17,126 nt of DNA, taken from assembly GCA_002483445.1 (NCBI GenBank), contig DLHY01000009.1:1-17126 (forward strand), given 5' to 3'. Position numbers and translations under genes: made by a program. This document shows, one piece after another, positions 6,356 to 13,791 of this stretch. How positions within the stretch are numbered: position 1 is the stretch's first letter; each line of letters starts with the position of its first letter. The notes below the pieces were generated by a model. The model was not told the origin of the DNA and made no database searches. It saw only the letters and a program-made list of their open reading frames with translations. The DNA is from Blastocatellia bacterium UBA7656 (GTDB lineage Bacteria > Acidobacteriota > Blastocatellia > UBA7656).

Positions 6356-7659
6356 GAATGAAATTCTACACGCTTGTGTCGATCCTGATCTCGGCGGCGA
6401 TAACTCTGCCTTCGGTAGGGGCGCAGGGCAGAGGCGACGCAATAGTGATTCGCAACGCGCGCATATTCACGGTCACTAAGGGAGTGATCGAAAACGGATC
6501 GATCGTCATCACGGGCGGCAAAATCACTGCTGTCGGAGCCAGTGTTTCTGCGCCGGGTGGCGCGCGGGTGATCGATGCGCGGGGGCTTTCGGTTTATCCC
6601 GGCATGATCGATTCGGGAACGACCATCGGTTTGACTGAAGTGGGGCAGGGCGCTCCCGGCACCGTAGATACTTCCGAGATAGGCGACAACAACGCCAACA
6701 TTCACGTCGATATCGCCGTCAACCCGGAAAGCTCTCACATCGGGGTCACTCGCGTGAACGGCACGACGACCGCTCTGACGATGCCGCGCGGGGGACTCAT
6801 CGCCGGTCAAAGCGCGCTCATCAACCTCGACGGATGGACGTGGGCCGAGATGACTTTGAAAGCGCGCGCCGCCATGCACATCAACTGGCCGGGGGGCTTG
6901 GGCGGCGGTTTCGAATTCGGGGGCGGGCAGCAGCGGGCAGGCGCGGAGTTGCGCCGCGAGCAGGATCGCCGGATCGAAGAGCTTAAAAAAATTCTTCGCG
7001 ACGCTATCGCCTACGGAAACGCGAAGGACGCGAGAGCCAGAGACGCAAGCCTTCCGCGTATGGAGACCGATCTCCGTCTTGAAGCCCTCGTGCCTGTGGC
7101 CCGCGGACAGATGTCTGCGGTCATCCATGCGCAGGTCGAGCGCGACATCAAAAAGGTCATCGCATTCGCCGACGAGATGAAGCTCAAAATAATCATTTCG
7201 GGCGCGGTCGAAGGGTGGAGGGTGGCCGATCAACTGAAAGCCAAAAACATTCCCGTCATCATCGGGCCGGTCAATCGTATGCCCAACCGCGAAGATGACG
7301 GATACGATGCCGTCTATACGAATGCCGCGATGCTGCACAAGGCCGGAGTGAAATTCGCGTTTCAGACCATGGGATCGGCTGAAGCGCGCGACCTGCCTTA
7401 TCAGGCGGGCGAGTCGGCTGCTTTCGGATTGCCAAAGGAAGAGGCTCTCAAGGCCGTGACCATTTACCCGGCTGAGATATTCGGCGTGGCTGATCAAATC
7501 GGCTCGATAGAAGTCGGGAAGCTCGCCAACCTGATCATAACCGATGGCGACCCACTCGAAATCCGAACACAGATCAAACACCTCATCATACGTGGCCGCG
7601 ACGTTCCGCTCACGAGCAGGCACACGGAGCTTTACGACAAATACAAATCGCGGCCTTGA
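6352..7659 (+). CDS. Exported amidohydrolase-fold protein, metal site degenerate
   Basis: The third member of the operon, 435 residues, starting inside the stop of the previous gene (ATGA overlap), with AGGAGG (6336-6341) ten bases upstream. The signal peptide is FYTLVSILISAAITLPSVGA. The amidohydrolase frame is clear: IVIRNARIFTV, GGKITAVG, LSVYPGMID, and the closing QIGSIEVGKLANLIITDGDPLE. The metal-binding HxH is replaced: after D87 the sequence is S-G-T-T. One histidine survives (His259 in AVIHAQ), but the second position is IISGAVEG and the Asp segment is AFQTMGSAEARD. It is closer to the first gene of the operon than to the second (shared GQSALINL / GRSALINL and GxRVADxLK blocks), so the outer two look like diverged paralogues around the intact enzyme. 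Transcription ends at a terminator 27 bases downstream. Confidence 0.85.
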   Translation: MRMKFYTLVSILISAAITLPSVGAQGRGDAIVIRNARIFTVTKGVIENGSIVITGGKITAVGASVSAPGGARVIDARGLSVYPGMIDSGTTIGLTEVGQGAPGTVDTSEIGDNNANIHVDIAVNPESSHIGVTRVNGTTTALTMPRGGLIAGQSALINLDGWTWAEMTLKARAAMHINWPGGLGGGFEFGGGQQRAGAELRREQDRRIEELKKILRDAIAYGNAKDARARDASLPRMETDLRLEALVPVARGQMSAVIHAQVERDIKKVIAFADEMKLKIIISGAVEGWRVADQLKAKNIPVIIGPVNRMPNREDDGYDAVYTNAAMLHKAGVKFAFQTMGSAEARDLPYQAGESAAFGLPKEEALKAVTIYPAEIFGVADQIGSIEVGKLANLIITDGDPLEIRTQIKHLIIRGRDVPLTSRHTELYDKYKSRP

Positions 7660-7685
7660 GTTTGTCAGCGCGCAGCGCCAACAAC

Positions 7686-7716
7686 AGCCGGAATCTTAGG
7701 GTTCCGGCTTTTTTTT
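7686..7716 (+). terminator. Rho-independent terminator of the amidohydrolase operon
   Basis: AGCCGGAA (7686-7693) pairs perfectly with TTCCGGCT (7702-7709) around an eight-base loop and runs straight into eight T residues (7709-7716). It stands 27 bases after the stop of the third amidohydrolase gene, as expected for the operon end. Confidence 0.92.
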
Positions 7717-7801
7717 GTGTCAATTCTCTTCCGTGCCTGGGGCATTCAGTAACATTTTGCCGAGCGGCGCGCTTCCATCGTTTTGACCGCTTGCGGCTAT
7801 T

Positions 7802-8239
7802 TTGAGACTCTACACTTCTTATCGAACGGGAACGAAGTTTGCGAAGCTTCGCTATCATCTGGCTGACAGGAGGCTCGTGTTGAGTGGATCGAACTTCGGA
7901 GCGGCAGCGCGTTCGAAAGAGGCAAAGGTGAATCTGAATTCGGTTGTGTTGCTCAAACCGCTGGGTCGCGCGGGGGTGTTGCGCCTTGTGGAGGAATTGC
8001 GCGCGGGCGGAGAGGTTGACGCGCCACTTATCTGCAATCTTGCTGCTGAGGATCGTGTACTGTTCGAAGTGACGGTCATCGATGCGCTGACCCTGCTGCC
8101 TCGCGGTGAGCGAAAGAAGTTGAAAAAGGCTCTCCTGAGCCATGGCTATGACGAGCTTTGCTCGCGCCGTCTTCATCGGAGCGATATCTCCGCGCGGGTG
8201 AGAATAGAGATATTGATTGAACTGTTGAGAAGAAAATGA
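7802..8239 (+). CDS. Hypothetical helical protein, possibly a HEAT-like fragment
   Basis: An open frame of 145 codons from TTG 7802. I do not recognise a family. From about residue 45 it looks like amphipathic helices: SVVLLKPLGRAGVLRLVEELR, then VIDALTLLPRGERKKLKKALLSHGYDEL and SARVRIEILIELLRRK. The last part resembles a HEAT-type helical pair and could be the surviving end of a longer protein. No ribosome site precedes 7802; AGGAGG at 7868-7873 sits six bases before an in-frame TTG at 7880, which would give 119 residues and is the better-supported start. Codon choice looks like that of neighbouring genes, and the competing minus-strand frame runs across the terminator, so the plus frame is favoured. 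It follows the terminator, so it needs its own promoter, which I cannot identify. Confidence 0.4.
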   Translation: MRLYTSYRTGTKFAKLRYHLADRRLVLSGSNFGAAARSKEAKVNLNSVVLLKPLGRAGVLRLVEELRAGGEVDAPLICNLAAEDRVLFEVTVIDALTLLPRGERKKLKKALLSHGYDELCSRRLHRSDISARVRIEILIELLRRK

Positions 8240-8334
8240 TCCACGAAGTAACACGAAGAAGTTGCGCGAAGCATCTTGAAGAGAAGTATAAGTCTTCCTA
8301 TTCGTTCGATCCCCTTCGTGGATTACTTCTTGTG
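8239..8334. repeat. Inverted CCACGAAG-type intergenic repeat
   Basis: ATCCACGAAG (8239-8248) is mirrored by CTTCGTGGAT (8314-8323), with 65 bases between. Each arm carries a second unit: CACGAAG again at 8252-8258, and TTACTTCTTGTG (8323-8334), a near-inverse of CACGAAGTAA. The right arm runs into the 3' end of the DUF4097 gene and supplies its last codons and stop. The repeat lies between two convergent genes. CACGAAG-type units recur in intergenic DNA of several bacterial phyla (from memory); copies elsewhere in this genome cannot be checked here. Confidence 0.5.
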
Positions 8335-9051
8335 AAACAGAATCCTTCCGGCGTAGGTTGTGACCGTGAGCTTGGGGCCGTCATTGCGGTAAGAGCCTGA
8401 AATTTCCTTCGAGCCTTTGACCATCTCCTTGAAATTCGACAGAAACTCGCCGAGGTTTATGTTTTCGCTCAGCGCCCGCGCCTTGAGCCTGAATTTGCTC
8501 GACGCCGGAAGGCTCATCTCGATATCTCCCTTCATCGACTGAAAAGAGTAATCGCCGTCTTCCTGCAACTCGCCGTCGAAGTAAATATCTCCTCCGGTGA
8601 TTCTGACATCTACGGAAGGCGCGCGAATGCCGATCAATCGGACGTCGCTGTCGAATGATTTGACGCTCACGTGTCCGCTTATGCCGCGGACTTCGATCTT
8701 GCCAATGATATTTTTGATCGAGACGGAAGTATCTGCTGGAGCGAATATCTCGAAATCGGCCCGACCCAATCGTGATTCTTTCTTCACCGAAATCTCGATC
8801 TCTTCTTTGGAAACCTCGTCATCGACTTCGACCGAAGGATCAGTTACGGCGCGGACGCTGATGATTCTCTTGCTCCAGGCCGCGACTGTTACCTGCCCTC
8901 GTATATTTGAAATGGTGAGATGGGAGCGTTCTTTCGCTTTGTAAGTCTTTTCGAATCGCTCCCATGAGATGGCTTGTGACGCGCACAAAAACAAAACCAG
9001 TGCGAACGACGCTGGCAGTCGCAAAGGGCATTTTTTGGCAGTCACTCGCAT
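8323..9051 (-). CDS. Secreted DUF4097-family beta-solenoid protein
   Basis: A 242-residue protein with a signal peptide (hydrophobic 10-28, likely cleavage after ASQA) followed by repeated beta-strand rungs of the DUF4097 adhesin-like type: LTISNIRGQVTVAAWS, DTSVSIKNIIGKIEVRGISGHVSVKSFDSDVRL, VDVRITGGDIYFDGEL and SMKGDIEMSLP. It ends with TTYAGRILFHKK. Proteins of this family often sit at the end of ECF sigma / anti-sigma operons and are thought to act in the envelope; their biochemical role is unknown. ATG 9051 was chosen, seven bases after the stop of the anti-sigma gene; a TTG at 9072 would extend it by seven residues into that gene. It is the last gene of the three-gene operon, and its stop lies within the CCACGAAG repeat. 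Confidence 0.8.
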   Translation of the reverse strand: MRVTAKKCPLRLPASFALVLFLCASQAISWERFEKTYKAKERSHLTISNIRGQVTVAAWSKRIISVRAVTDPSVEVDDEVSKEEIEISVKKESRLGRADFEIFAPADTSVSIKNIIGKIEVRGISGHVSVKSFDSDVRLIGIRAPSVDVRITGGDIYFDGELQEDGDYSFQSMKGDIEMSLPASSKFRLKARALSENINLGEFLSNFKEMVKGSKEISGSYRNDGPKLTVTTYAGRILFHKK

Positions 9052-9058
9052 GAATCGA

Positions 9059-9736
9059 TCAGAATGCTTCAAAGCCTTCGAGCAGGCGCACCTTTTCGCG
9101 ATAGGCGTTGAGCATCAACTCCTCGGACACCTTATCTTCTGGATGACCGCTTATCTGCTGGCGGCATTCTATCAGCGATTGATTCACATAAGCCAGATTG
9201 CGCTCGAATGCCTGCCGGAGGTCGGGCGTCCACGAAGCTTTACGCTGCTCGACAGAGCTTTCCAACTGGCTGATGCGCTCTTCGATCTGCTGAAGATCGG
9301 GATACGACAAAAGATTTTTGCTGATCGCTGCTGACGCGGGCGTGGAAGCAGTCTCCGCAGATTGTTGCGCCTCGCGCCGCAGGACGACCGAAACGACCAG
9401 CGCGACAAGAATCAAAGCGACCGCGCCGGCTGCCAGTTGAGGAAGCGAAAGGATGAAATTTCTCTCTTCCAGACGAGCCAGCCACCTTGCCACCCTCTGG
9501 CGCAATCCCACTCGACGTTCGGATTTGACCTGAGTCTGGATGGCTGTCCAGACCGTACTCGACGGCGTGTGTTCGGGCAGGTGGCGGCTGAAGTGGACGA
9601 GCTGTAAAAGATCGTCCCTCAGCGCGCGACACGATTCGCAATCCGCAAGATGCCGCTCGATGACAGCCTGCTCGCCGGTTTCGAGAGCGCCATCGATATA
9701 ATCCGAAATCATTTCCTCAAATTGCTTGCAACCCAT
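9059..9736 (-). CDS. Membrane anti-sigma factor with N-terminal zinc finger
   Basis: A 225-residue protein combining a zf-HC2 anti-sigma domain with one membrane span. Cys3 and the HLADCESC motif (His29, Cys33, Cys36) give the H-x3-C-x2-C pattern that binds zinc and holds the cognate ECF sigma factor at the membrane. A hydrophobic segment at 101-119 (AAGAVALILVALVVSVVL) is the transmembrane helix. The external part (about 140-225) is predominantly helical and coiled-coil-like (IEERISQLESSVEQ..., VNQSLIECRQQI). It lies nine bases after the sigma factor gene and seven before the DUF4097 gene, with GAGGGA as its ribosome site. By family knowledge it sequesters the sigma factor until an envelope signal releases it; the signal is unknown. 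Confidence 0.88.
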   Translation of the reverse strand: MGCKQFEEMISDYIDGALETGEQAVIERHLADCESCRALRDDLLQLVHFSRHLPEHTPSSTVWTAIQTQVKSERRVGLRQRVARWLARLEERNFILSLPQLAAGAVALILVALVVSVVLRREAQQSAETASTPASAAISKNLLSYPDLQQIEERISQLESSVEQRKASWTPDLRQAFERNLAYVNQSLIECRQQISGHPEDKVSEELMLNAYREKVRLLEGFEAF

Positions 9737-9745
9737 GACTTTCCC

Positions 9746-10345
9746 TCACTCATTCTTTTTTAATATCAATTCACGAAGCCTCATTCTTGCCTTATGAAGC
9801 TGCGATTTCGATGTGCCGATGCTGATGCCGAGGATCGAGCCGACTTCTTCATGCTCGTATCCTTCGACATCGTGCAGCACGAACACCGTGCGATAGCCCG
9901 GCGGCAGTTGCGATATGGCTTTTTCAAGCGTCATCCTGTCAACCAGTGAGATTCGCCGCGTGCTTTGAAGCGGGGTATCGACGACGTTGGTGAAGTCGCC
10001 TTCTTCGCTCGTGTGTTCAAGTTTGACTCCGCGCTTGCGGAAGTGCATCAACACCTGATTGACCGTCAAGCGGTGCAGCCACGTCGTGAACGCCGAGTCG
10101 CCGCGAAAACTGCCGATCTTGCGAAAGACCTGAAGGAAGACTTCCTGCGCGAGGTCTTCGGCCTGCGACGAATTGCCCAGCATCCGCAAACATAACGAGT
10201 AGACTCGACGGTGATGTTGCTGGTAAAGCTTTTCAAATGCCGCTGCATCGCCCAGAGCTGCTGCCCGAGCAAGCTCGATGTCCGTAGCGTTATAGCCTGG
10301 TTCAGCGGTCACGGTCATTATCAATCGAGTTGTAAGGCTGGCCAT
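9746..10345 (-). CDS. ECF RNA polymerase sigma factor (sigma-24/RpoE-like)
   Basis: A 199-residue two-domain sigma factor. Region 2 covers about residues 36-104: FEKLYQQHHRRVYSLCLRMLG, QAEDLAQEVFLQVFRKIGSFRGDSAFTTWLHRLTVNQVL. Region 4 covers about 138-192: LEKAISQLPPGYRTVFVLHDVEGYEHEEVGSILGISIGTSKSQLHKARMRLRE, with the helix-turn-helix for -35 recognition. There is no region 1 or 3, as in ECF factors. ATG 10345 was used; GTG 10351 and ATG 10318 are alternatives and no start has a strong ribosome site. It heads an operon with its zinc-finger anti-sigma factor and a DUF4097 protein. Such genes are usually autoregulated, but I found no convincing ECF-type promoter upstream. The 206-base divergent gap to the diguanylate cyclase gene may hold regulatory sites for both. 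Confidence 0.92.
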   Translation of the reverse strand: MASLTTRLIMTVTAEPGYNATDIELARAAALGDAAAFEKLYQQHHRRVYSLCLRMLGNSSQAEDLAQEVFLQVFRKIGSFRGDSAFTTWLHRLTVNQVLMHFRKRGVKLEHTSEEGDFTNVVDTPLQSTRRISLVDRMTLEKAISQLPPGYRTVFVLHDVEGYEHEEVGSILGISIGTSKSQLHKARMRLRELILKKNE

Positions 10346-10470
10346 GACCACACCGGCTGTGATGCGATGGCCCTAAATCCGGTTGCCTCAACATAATAGC
10401 CATTGAATTTCGAAACATGGAATCTATACCAGAAAACCCGCATTGAAGAAAACCTTTTCAAACAAAACGA

Positions 10471-10498
10471 TTGACACCCACTTCGCTCAATGTAAAAT
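10471..10498 (+). promoter_or_regulatory. Strong sigma-70 promoter for the diguanylate cyclase gene
   Basis: A perfect TTGACA (10471-10476) and TAAAAT (10493-10498), five of six to consensus, are separated by 16 bases. Transcription should start near 10505, about 47 bases before ATG 10552. The TTGACA occupies the first in-frame TTG (10471), so a start there would not be on the transcript, supporting ATG 10552. Confidence 0.65.
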
Positions 10499-10499
10499 C

Positions 10500-10517
10500 G
10501 GACTGGCAATCCAGTCC
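10500..10517 (+). other. Hairpin at the predicted 5' end of the diguanylate cyclase mRNA
   Basis: GGACTGG (10500-10506) pairs perfectly with CCAGTCC (10511-10517) around a CAAT loop, at or just around the start point predicted from the promoter. Without a T-run it is not a terminator. It could stabilise the mRNA 5' end, or be an operator-like dyad overlapping the start point. Confidence 0.4.
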
Positions 10518-10551
10518 CCGCAGTGTGTATACCCCGCATCAAAGGGCCTCA

Positions 10552-12132
10552 ATGTATTCTCTTTATTACGCAGTCACGCATCAGCATGTGGAAGAGTTTT
10601 CTCCTGTGAGGTGCAATGAGCAGACCCTCATGCGGCTGGTGCGCTACTTTGAGGACATAGTAACTGAAAACAAACTCTCGGCGCTCATAATCGAAGGGAG
10701 ATTCCTCGACGGGCATCTCTCAAGGGAGACGGAGCGCATCAGCAGAATACTGGAATCGAGCCGCGCGCTCTATCTCTTCTCCTGCGAAAAGGAATGTCAT
10801 CAGCGATCATTCTCATCTGAAAATTTTTCCAACATGACCTTGATCGAGGAGAAGCTCTATCACGACTTCGAAACCGGCCCTTTCATCGTCGTGATGGATC
10901 CGCGATTCAGCGGACTGATGGCCTCTTATGCCTTGCCGGGTGAGGACGAAACACATCCGAAAGTTTACGAGATGGTCTGGACCTTCGATCCGAACGTCGC
11001 ATTCACCGCCATCGAGTACCTGATGGGGCGCATCTACGCGCAGAAATCGAGCGAGCGCCCTCGCTTCGAAGAATGCCTCAACGCTTCGACCCCGCACGGC
11101 GTTTCGCTCCGGCTGGCGCTCACTCTGACTACGAAACTGACCATGCTTATGCAGCGGCAAAACGAGCTTGAGATGGCAACGAATCGAATAAGCTCGGCGA
11201 TATCGAGTTCGCTTGAGATCGAATCCATTCTTCAATCAGCCGTGGATGAAGTCGGCAGCGCGCTCAAGGCTCGAAAGGTGGCGCTCGTTTTGTGGGAAGA
11301 AGATACCAGCAAGCCCGAAAGCATCAGCGTCTACGAGCGCCCGGTTTCGAACGGCAACGGGCATGAAGAACCTCACGCGGCGGATGAATCGCCAGGCGAG
11401 GCAAGCGTGTTCTCTCAAGGCCCAGGCCCGCTCGAAATCCCGATAACTTATCGCAGCAGCGTCATCGGCGTTCTTATGGTCGAAGACGACACGCAGGGCC
11501 GCCTCTGGGAAGATGAAGAGGAACTGATGGCCAAGACTGTTGCCGACGAACTCGCCGTCGCCATCAGCCACGCCCGACTCTTCAAGCGAGTGCAGATTCA
11601 GGCGATGACCGACGCGCTCACAGGGCTTTACAACCATAGATATTTTCAGGAGCGATTGGAACGCGAAATAAAACTTGCCGACCGCAATGACACTCATCTC
11701 TCGCTCGTGATGCTCGACCTCGATCACCTCAAACGAATCAACGACACCTACGGGCATCGCAAGGGAGACGCCGCGCTCACGCACGTGGCGCGAATGATGA
11801 AATCGACTTTCCGCGACATAGACATCTGCGCCCGATACGGCGGGGAGGAATTCGTCGCCATACTTCCTCAGTGCGGGCGCGATGACGCGCTCAAGGCCGC
11901 CGAGCGATTGCGCGAAGCTATAGCCTCGACTCCTGTTCGCCAGATCGGGCAGATAACTGCCAGCATAGGCGTTGCGACTTATCCTGAAGCCGCCGTCACG
12001 CAGGAAGAAATGATCGAGATGGCTGACCGCGCCATGTACGTCGCCAAAGAAGCGGGGCGAAATCGCGTGCGAAGCCTTATGCCCAAACAGTCCGAAGCCG
12101 CCGCGCGAAGGAAAGAATTGCGCGATGTGTGA
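10552..12132 (+). CDS. Diguanylate cyclase with DICT and GAF sensor domains
   Basis: A 526-residue soluble signalling protein. Residues about 20-165 look like a DICT sensory domain: a central SALIIEGRFLDGHL, YLFSCEKE, and FIVVMDPRFSGLMASYAL. A GAF-like domain covers about 205-345 (ATNRISSAISSSLEIESILQ..., ELEIP-like strand, GVLMVEDD, ADELAVAISHARLF). The C-terminal GGDEF domain (about 352-510) has DALTGLYNHRYF, LDLDHLKRINDTYGH and GGEEF at 430-434, the active form. The inhibitory site RxxD (RDID, 421-424) lies five residues before it, so product inhibition by c-di-GMP is expected. It should condense two GTP to c-di-GMP. ATG 10552 follows AAGGG by five bases and fits the promoter at 10471; an extended reading to 10471 is rejected. 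It is divergent from the ECF operon. Confidence 0.92.
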   Translation: MYSLYYAVTHQHVEEFSPVRCNEQTLMRLVRYFEDIVTENKLSALIIEGRFLDGHLSRETERISRILESSRALYLFSCEKECHQRSFSSENFSNMTLIEEKLYHDFETGPFIVVMDPRFSGLMASYALPGEDETHPKVYEMVWTFDPNVAFTAIEYLMGRIYAQKSSERPRFEECLNASTPHGVSLRLALTLTTKLTMLMQRQNELEMATNRISSAISSSLEIESILQSAVDEVGSALKARKVALVLWEEDTSKPESISVYERPVSNGNGHEEPHAADESPGEASVFSQGPGPLEIPITYRSSVIGVLMVEDDTQGRLWEDEEELMAKTVADELAVAISHARLFKRVQIQAMTDALTGLYNHRYFQERLEREIKLADRNDTHLSLVMLDLDHLKRINDTYGHRKGDAALTHVARMMKSTFRDIDICARYGGEEFVAILPQCGRDDALKAAERLREAIASTPVRQIGQITASIGVATYPEAAVTQEEMIEMADRAMYVAKEAGRNRVRSLMPKQSEAAARRKELRDV

Positions 12133-12143
12133 ATCATACCTGT

Positions 12144-13763
12144 TCATCTGCGCCAGTAAATTCTGATCCTGCCCACTGAATAGACCTGCTGAAATCCTTC
12201 ATTAAATTCTCGGATAAGAGAGGAGTTTGCGCGGATTCGACGATCAAGCGCATCGTCTTCTTCGAGTATGATCGTCGAAACGTCATCGGGGATTTCGTTT
12301 TCTATGCGGTGCCAGCGACTCGTGCCTTCGTGGATGATATCTGAAAATCTCAATCCGCCCTGCGAAATGGCCGCGCCTAATGATCCGGTCAGCATCAGTA
12401 TCATCGGACGCGGCGGATTCTCTCTAAAAAAGGATGCTGTGCGGGCGCGTTCGCGCGAAGGGCGCGAGTTGACCCCGTTGCGAAATCCTTCCTGATAAAT
12501 CGCCATCTGCGACGGCCCTTCCCGGATCAAAAACCAGTATTGCAAAGCGACGACGAGCGCGACCATCAGCAGTGCGGAATTTTTCAATCGGCCTAGCGCG
12601 GGGATTATCGCGGGAGCGAACAACGCGGCGGCCAGAAGGTGGGGCAGACCATAGCGCACATTGAGAAGCCCGAACGCGCTCAGAGGAAATATCTGAATCT
12701 CTCCGCGATAGAGGCTCACGGTGTGAAAAAAAAACGGCGCGAGCAAAAGCAGAGACGGCAGATAAATTATCATTGCTTTTCGCCTCCCCATCATCAGCCT
12801 GAAAAATCCTGCTGCCGCGAGCATCACAATCAGCGGCCCGACTATCACGGCTACAGTCGCGCCCATCAGCAGCGCGTCGAGCAATGCATTGCCGACGAAG
12901 ATTTTCGACCAGCCGAGGTTGGCCTGATTTTGAAGGAATATGCCGCGCGCAGAATGAGGGCCGGTCAGAAATTCAAGCGGATTGCCGAAGATCGACCAGT
13001 TGTGCCATAGCCAGTACGCGGGGCCGATCATCACGATCAGAGAAAAAACAGTTGTCATCTTCAGCTTCTCAAAAAGATTACCTTTCGCGATGATCGCGAC
13101 AATCAGAACTGACAAAGCGGCGATGGGCCATGCTTCGTAGCGCGCGAGAGCGGCAACCGTCATTATCGCAGCCGCGATGATCAAACGCCGCAGTGTCTGA
13201 TCCATCGCCCAGCGTTGAAGAAAATACACAGCCGCCGCCACCGCGCCCATAAACACAAGCTCACTCATCGGAGTCGATTGCATGTAAAGCGCGCTCGGAT
13301 TGAAGAGAAAAATCGCGCACGCAACGGCGGGCATCGATTTTCCGAATCGCTTCTCTTCGTCGCGATAAATGAGACCTGCTAGTTTGTAGAGCGAAAGAGC
13401 GGTGATGACGTAAAAGAGCATCGAGACGATGCTGCCCGCTGCGCCCGTCCTCCACATCCAGTCATTCGCGACGAGAGGCAGCATCAAAACTGTCTGGAGC
13501 GGCAGCCACGGCGTTCCGATCTGAATGTATCTCTGCCAGAGCGAATCATCCGGGCTATCGACGACCTTGCGCGCAATATTGGCGTGCGCGACGCCGTCGC
13601 CGTAGACGTTCGTCATCCCTTGATTGAAAAAATATAGAAACGCGCCTATCGATAGCGCGGATGCGATAGCAAGAACTGCGAGGATTTCTCTTATCGGTGA
13701 GGATTTTTTTTCAGCAATGCTGATCTGAGAAGTCAGCTTTTCTTCATTCGATTCTTCATTCAT
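12144..13763 (-). CDS. Multi-spanning membrane glycosyltransferase-like protein (GT-C type)
   Basis: A 539-residue integral membrane protein with about ten or eleven hydrophobic segments between residues 25 and 415 (for example AVLAIASALSIGAFLYFF, FSLIVMIGPAYWLW, ATVAVIVGPLIVMLAAAGFF, PSLLLLAPFFF, ALLMVALVVALQYWFL) and a soluble C-terminal domain. The first external loop has GDGVAHANIARK (55-66), an acidic motif in the place where GT-C glycosyltransferases keep their catalytic Asp/Glu; ALARYEAWP (205-213) also recurs in that fold. These enzymes transfer sugars from polyprenyl-phosphate donors. ATG 13763 was chosen, 28 bases after the DAHP synthase stop; longer readings would overlap that gene by 100 bases. 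It is the third gene of the argS-aroF block, and its 3' end faces the diguanylate cyclase 11 bases away. The substrate is unknown. Confidence 0.7.
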   Translation of the reverse strand: MNEESNEEKLTSQISIAEKKSSPIREILAVLAIASALSIGAFLYFFNQGMTNVYGDGVAHANIARKVVDSPDDSLWQRYIQIGTPWLPLQTVLMLPLVANDWMWRTGAAGSIVSMLFYVITALSLYKLAGLIYRDEEKRFGKSMPAVACAIFLFNPSALYMQSTPMSELVFMGAVAAAVYFLQRWAMDQTLRRLIIAAAIMTVAALARYEAWPIAALSVLIVAIIAKGNLFEKLKMTTVFSLIVMIGPAYWLWHNWSIFGNPLEFLTGPHSARGIFLQNQANLGWSKIFVGNALLDALLMGATVAVIVGPLIVMLAAAGFFRLMMGRRKAMIIYLPSLLLLAPFFFHTVSLYRGEIQIFPLSAFGLLNVRYGLPHLLAAALFAPAIIPALGRLKNSALLMVALVVALQYWFLIREGPSQMAIYQEGFRNGVNSRPSRERARTASFFRENPPRPMILMLTGSLGAAISQGGLRFSDIIHEGTSRWHRIENEIPDDVSTIILEEDDALDRRIRANSSLIREFNEGFQQVYSVGRIRIYWRR

Positions 13764-13791
13764 CACCTGATGCCATAGAAGACGACCGGTT

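Noticed and set aside
5009..6442. 477-codon open frame on the minus strand across the second amidohydrolase
   Set aside because: It is an antisense shadow of a strongly supported gene with signal peptide, metal motifs and ribosome site; its translation is rich in Arg/His/Asp without recognisable domains.
6334..7623. 429-codon minus-strand open frame across the third amidohydrolase
   Set aside because: Same reason: it mirrors codon bias of the plus-strand gene, has no recognisable motif, and nearly spans the same limits.
7610..8254. 214-codon minus-strand frame over the terminator and the small helical gene
   Set aside because: It would read through the intrinsic terminator sequence and the end of the amidohydrolase operon, and is Arg/Ser/Gln-rich without motifs; the plus frame is more protein-like.
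10471..10551. Extended N-terminus of the diguanylate cyclase from TTG 10471
   Set aside because: The TTG is part of a perfect -35 box and lies upstream of the predicted transcript start.
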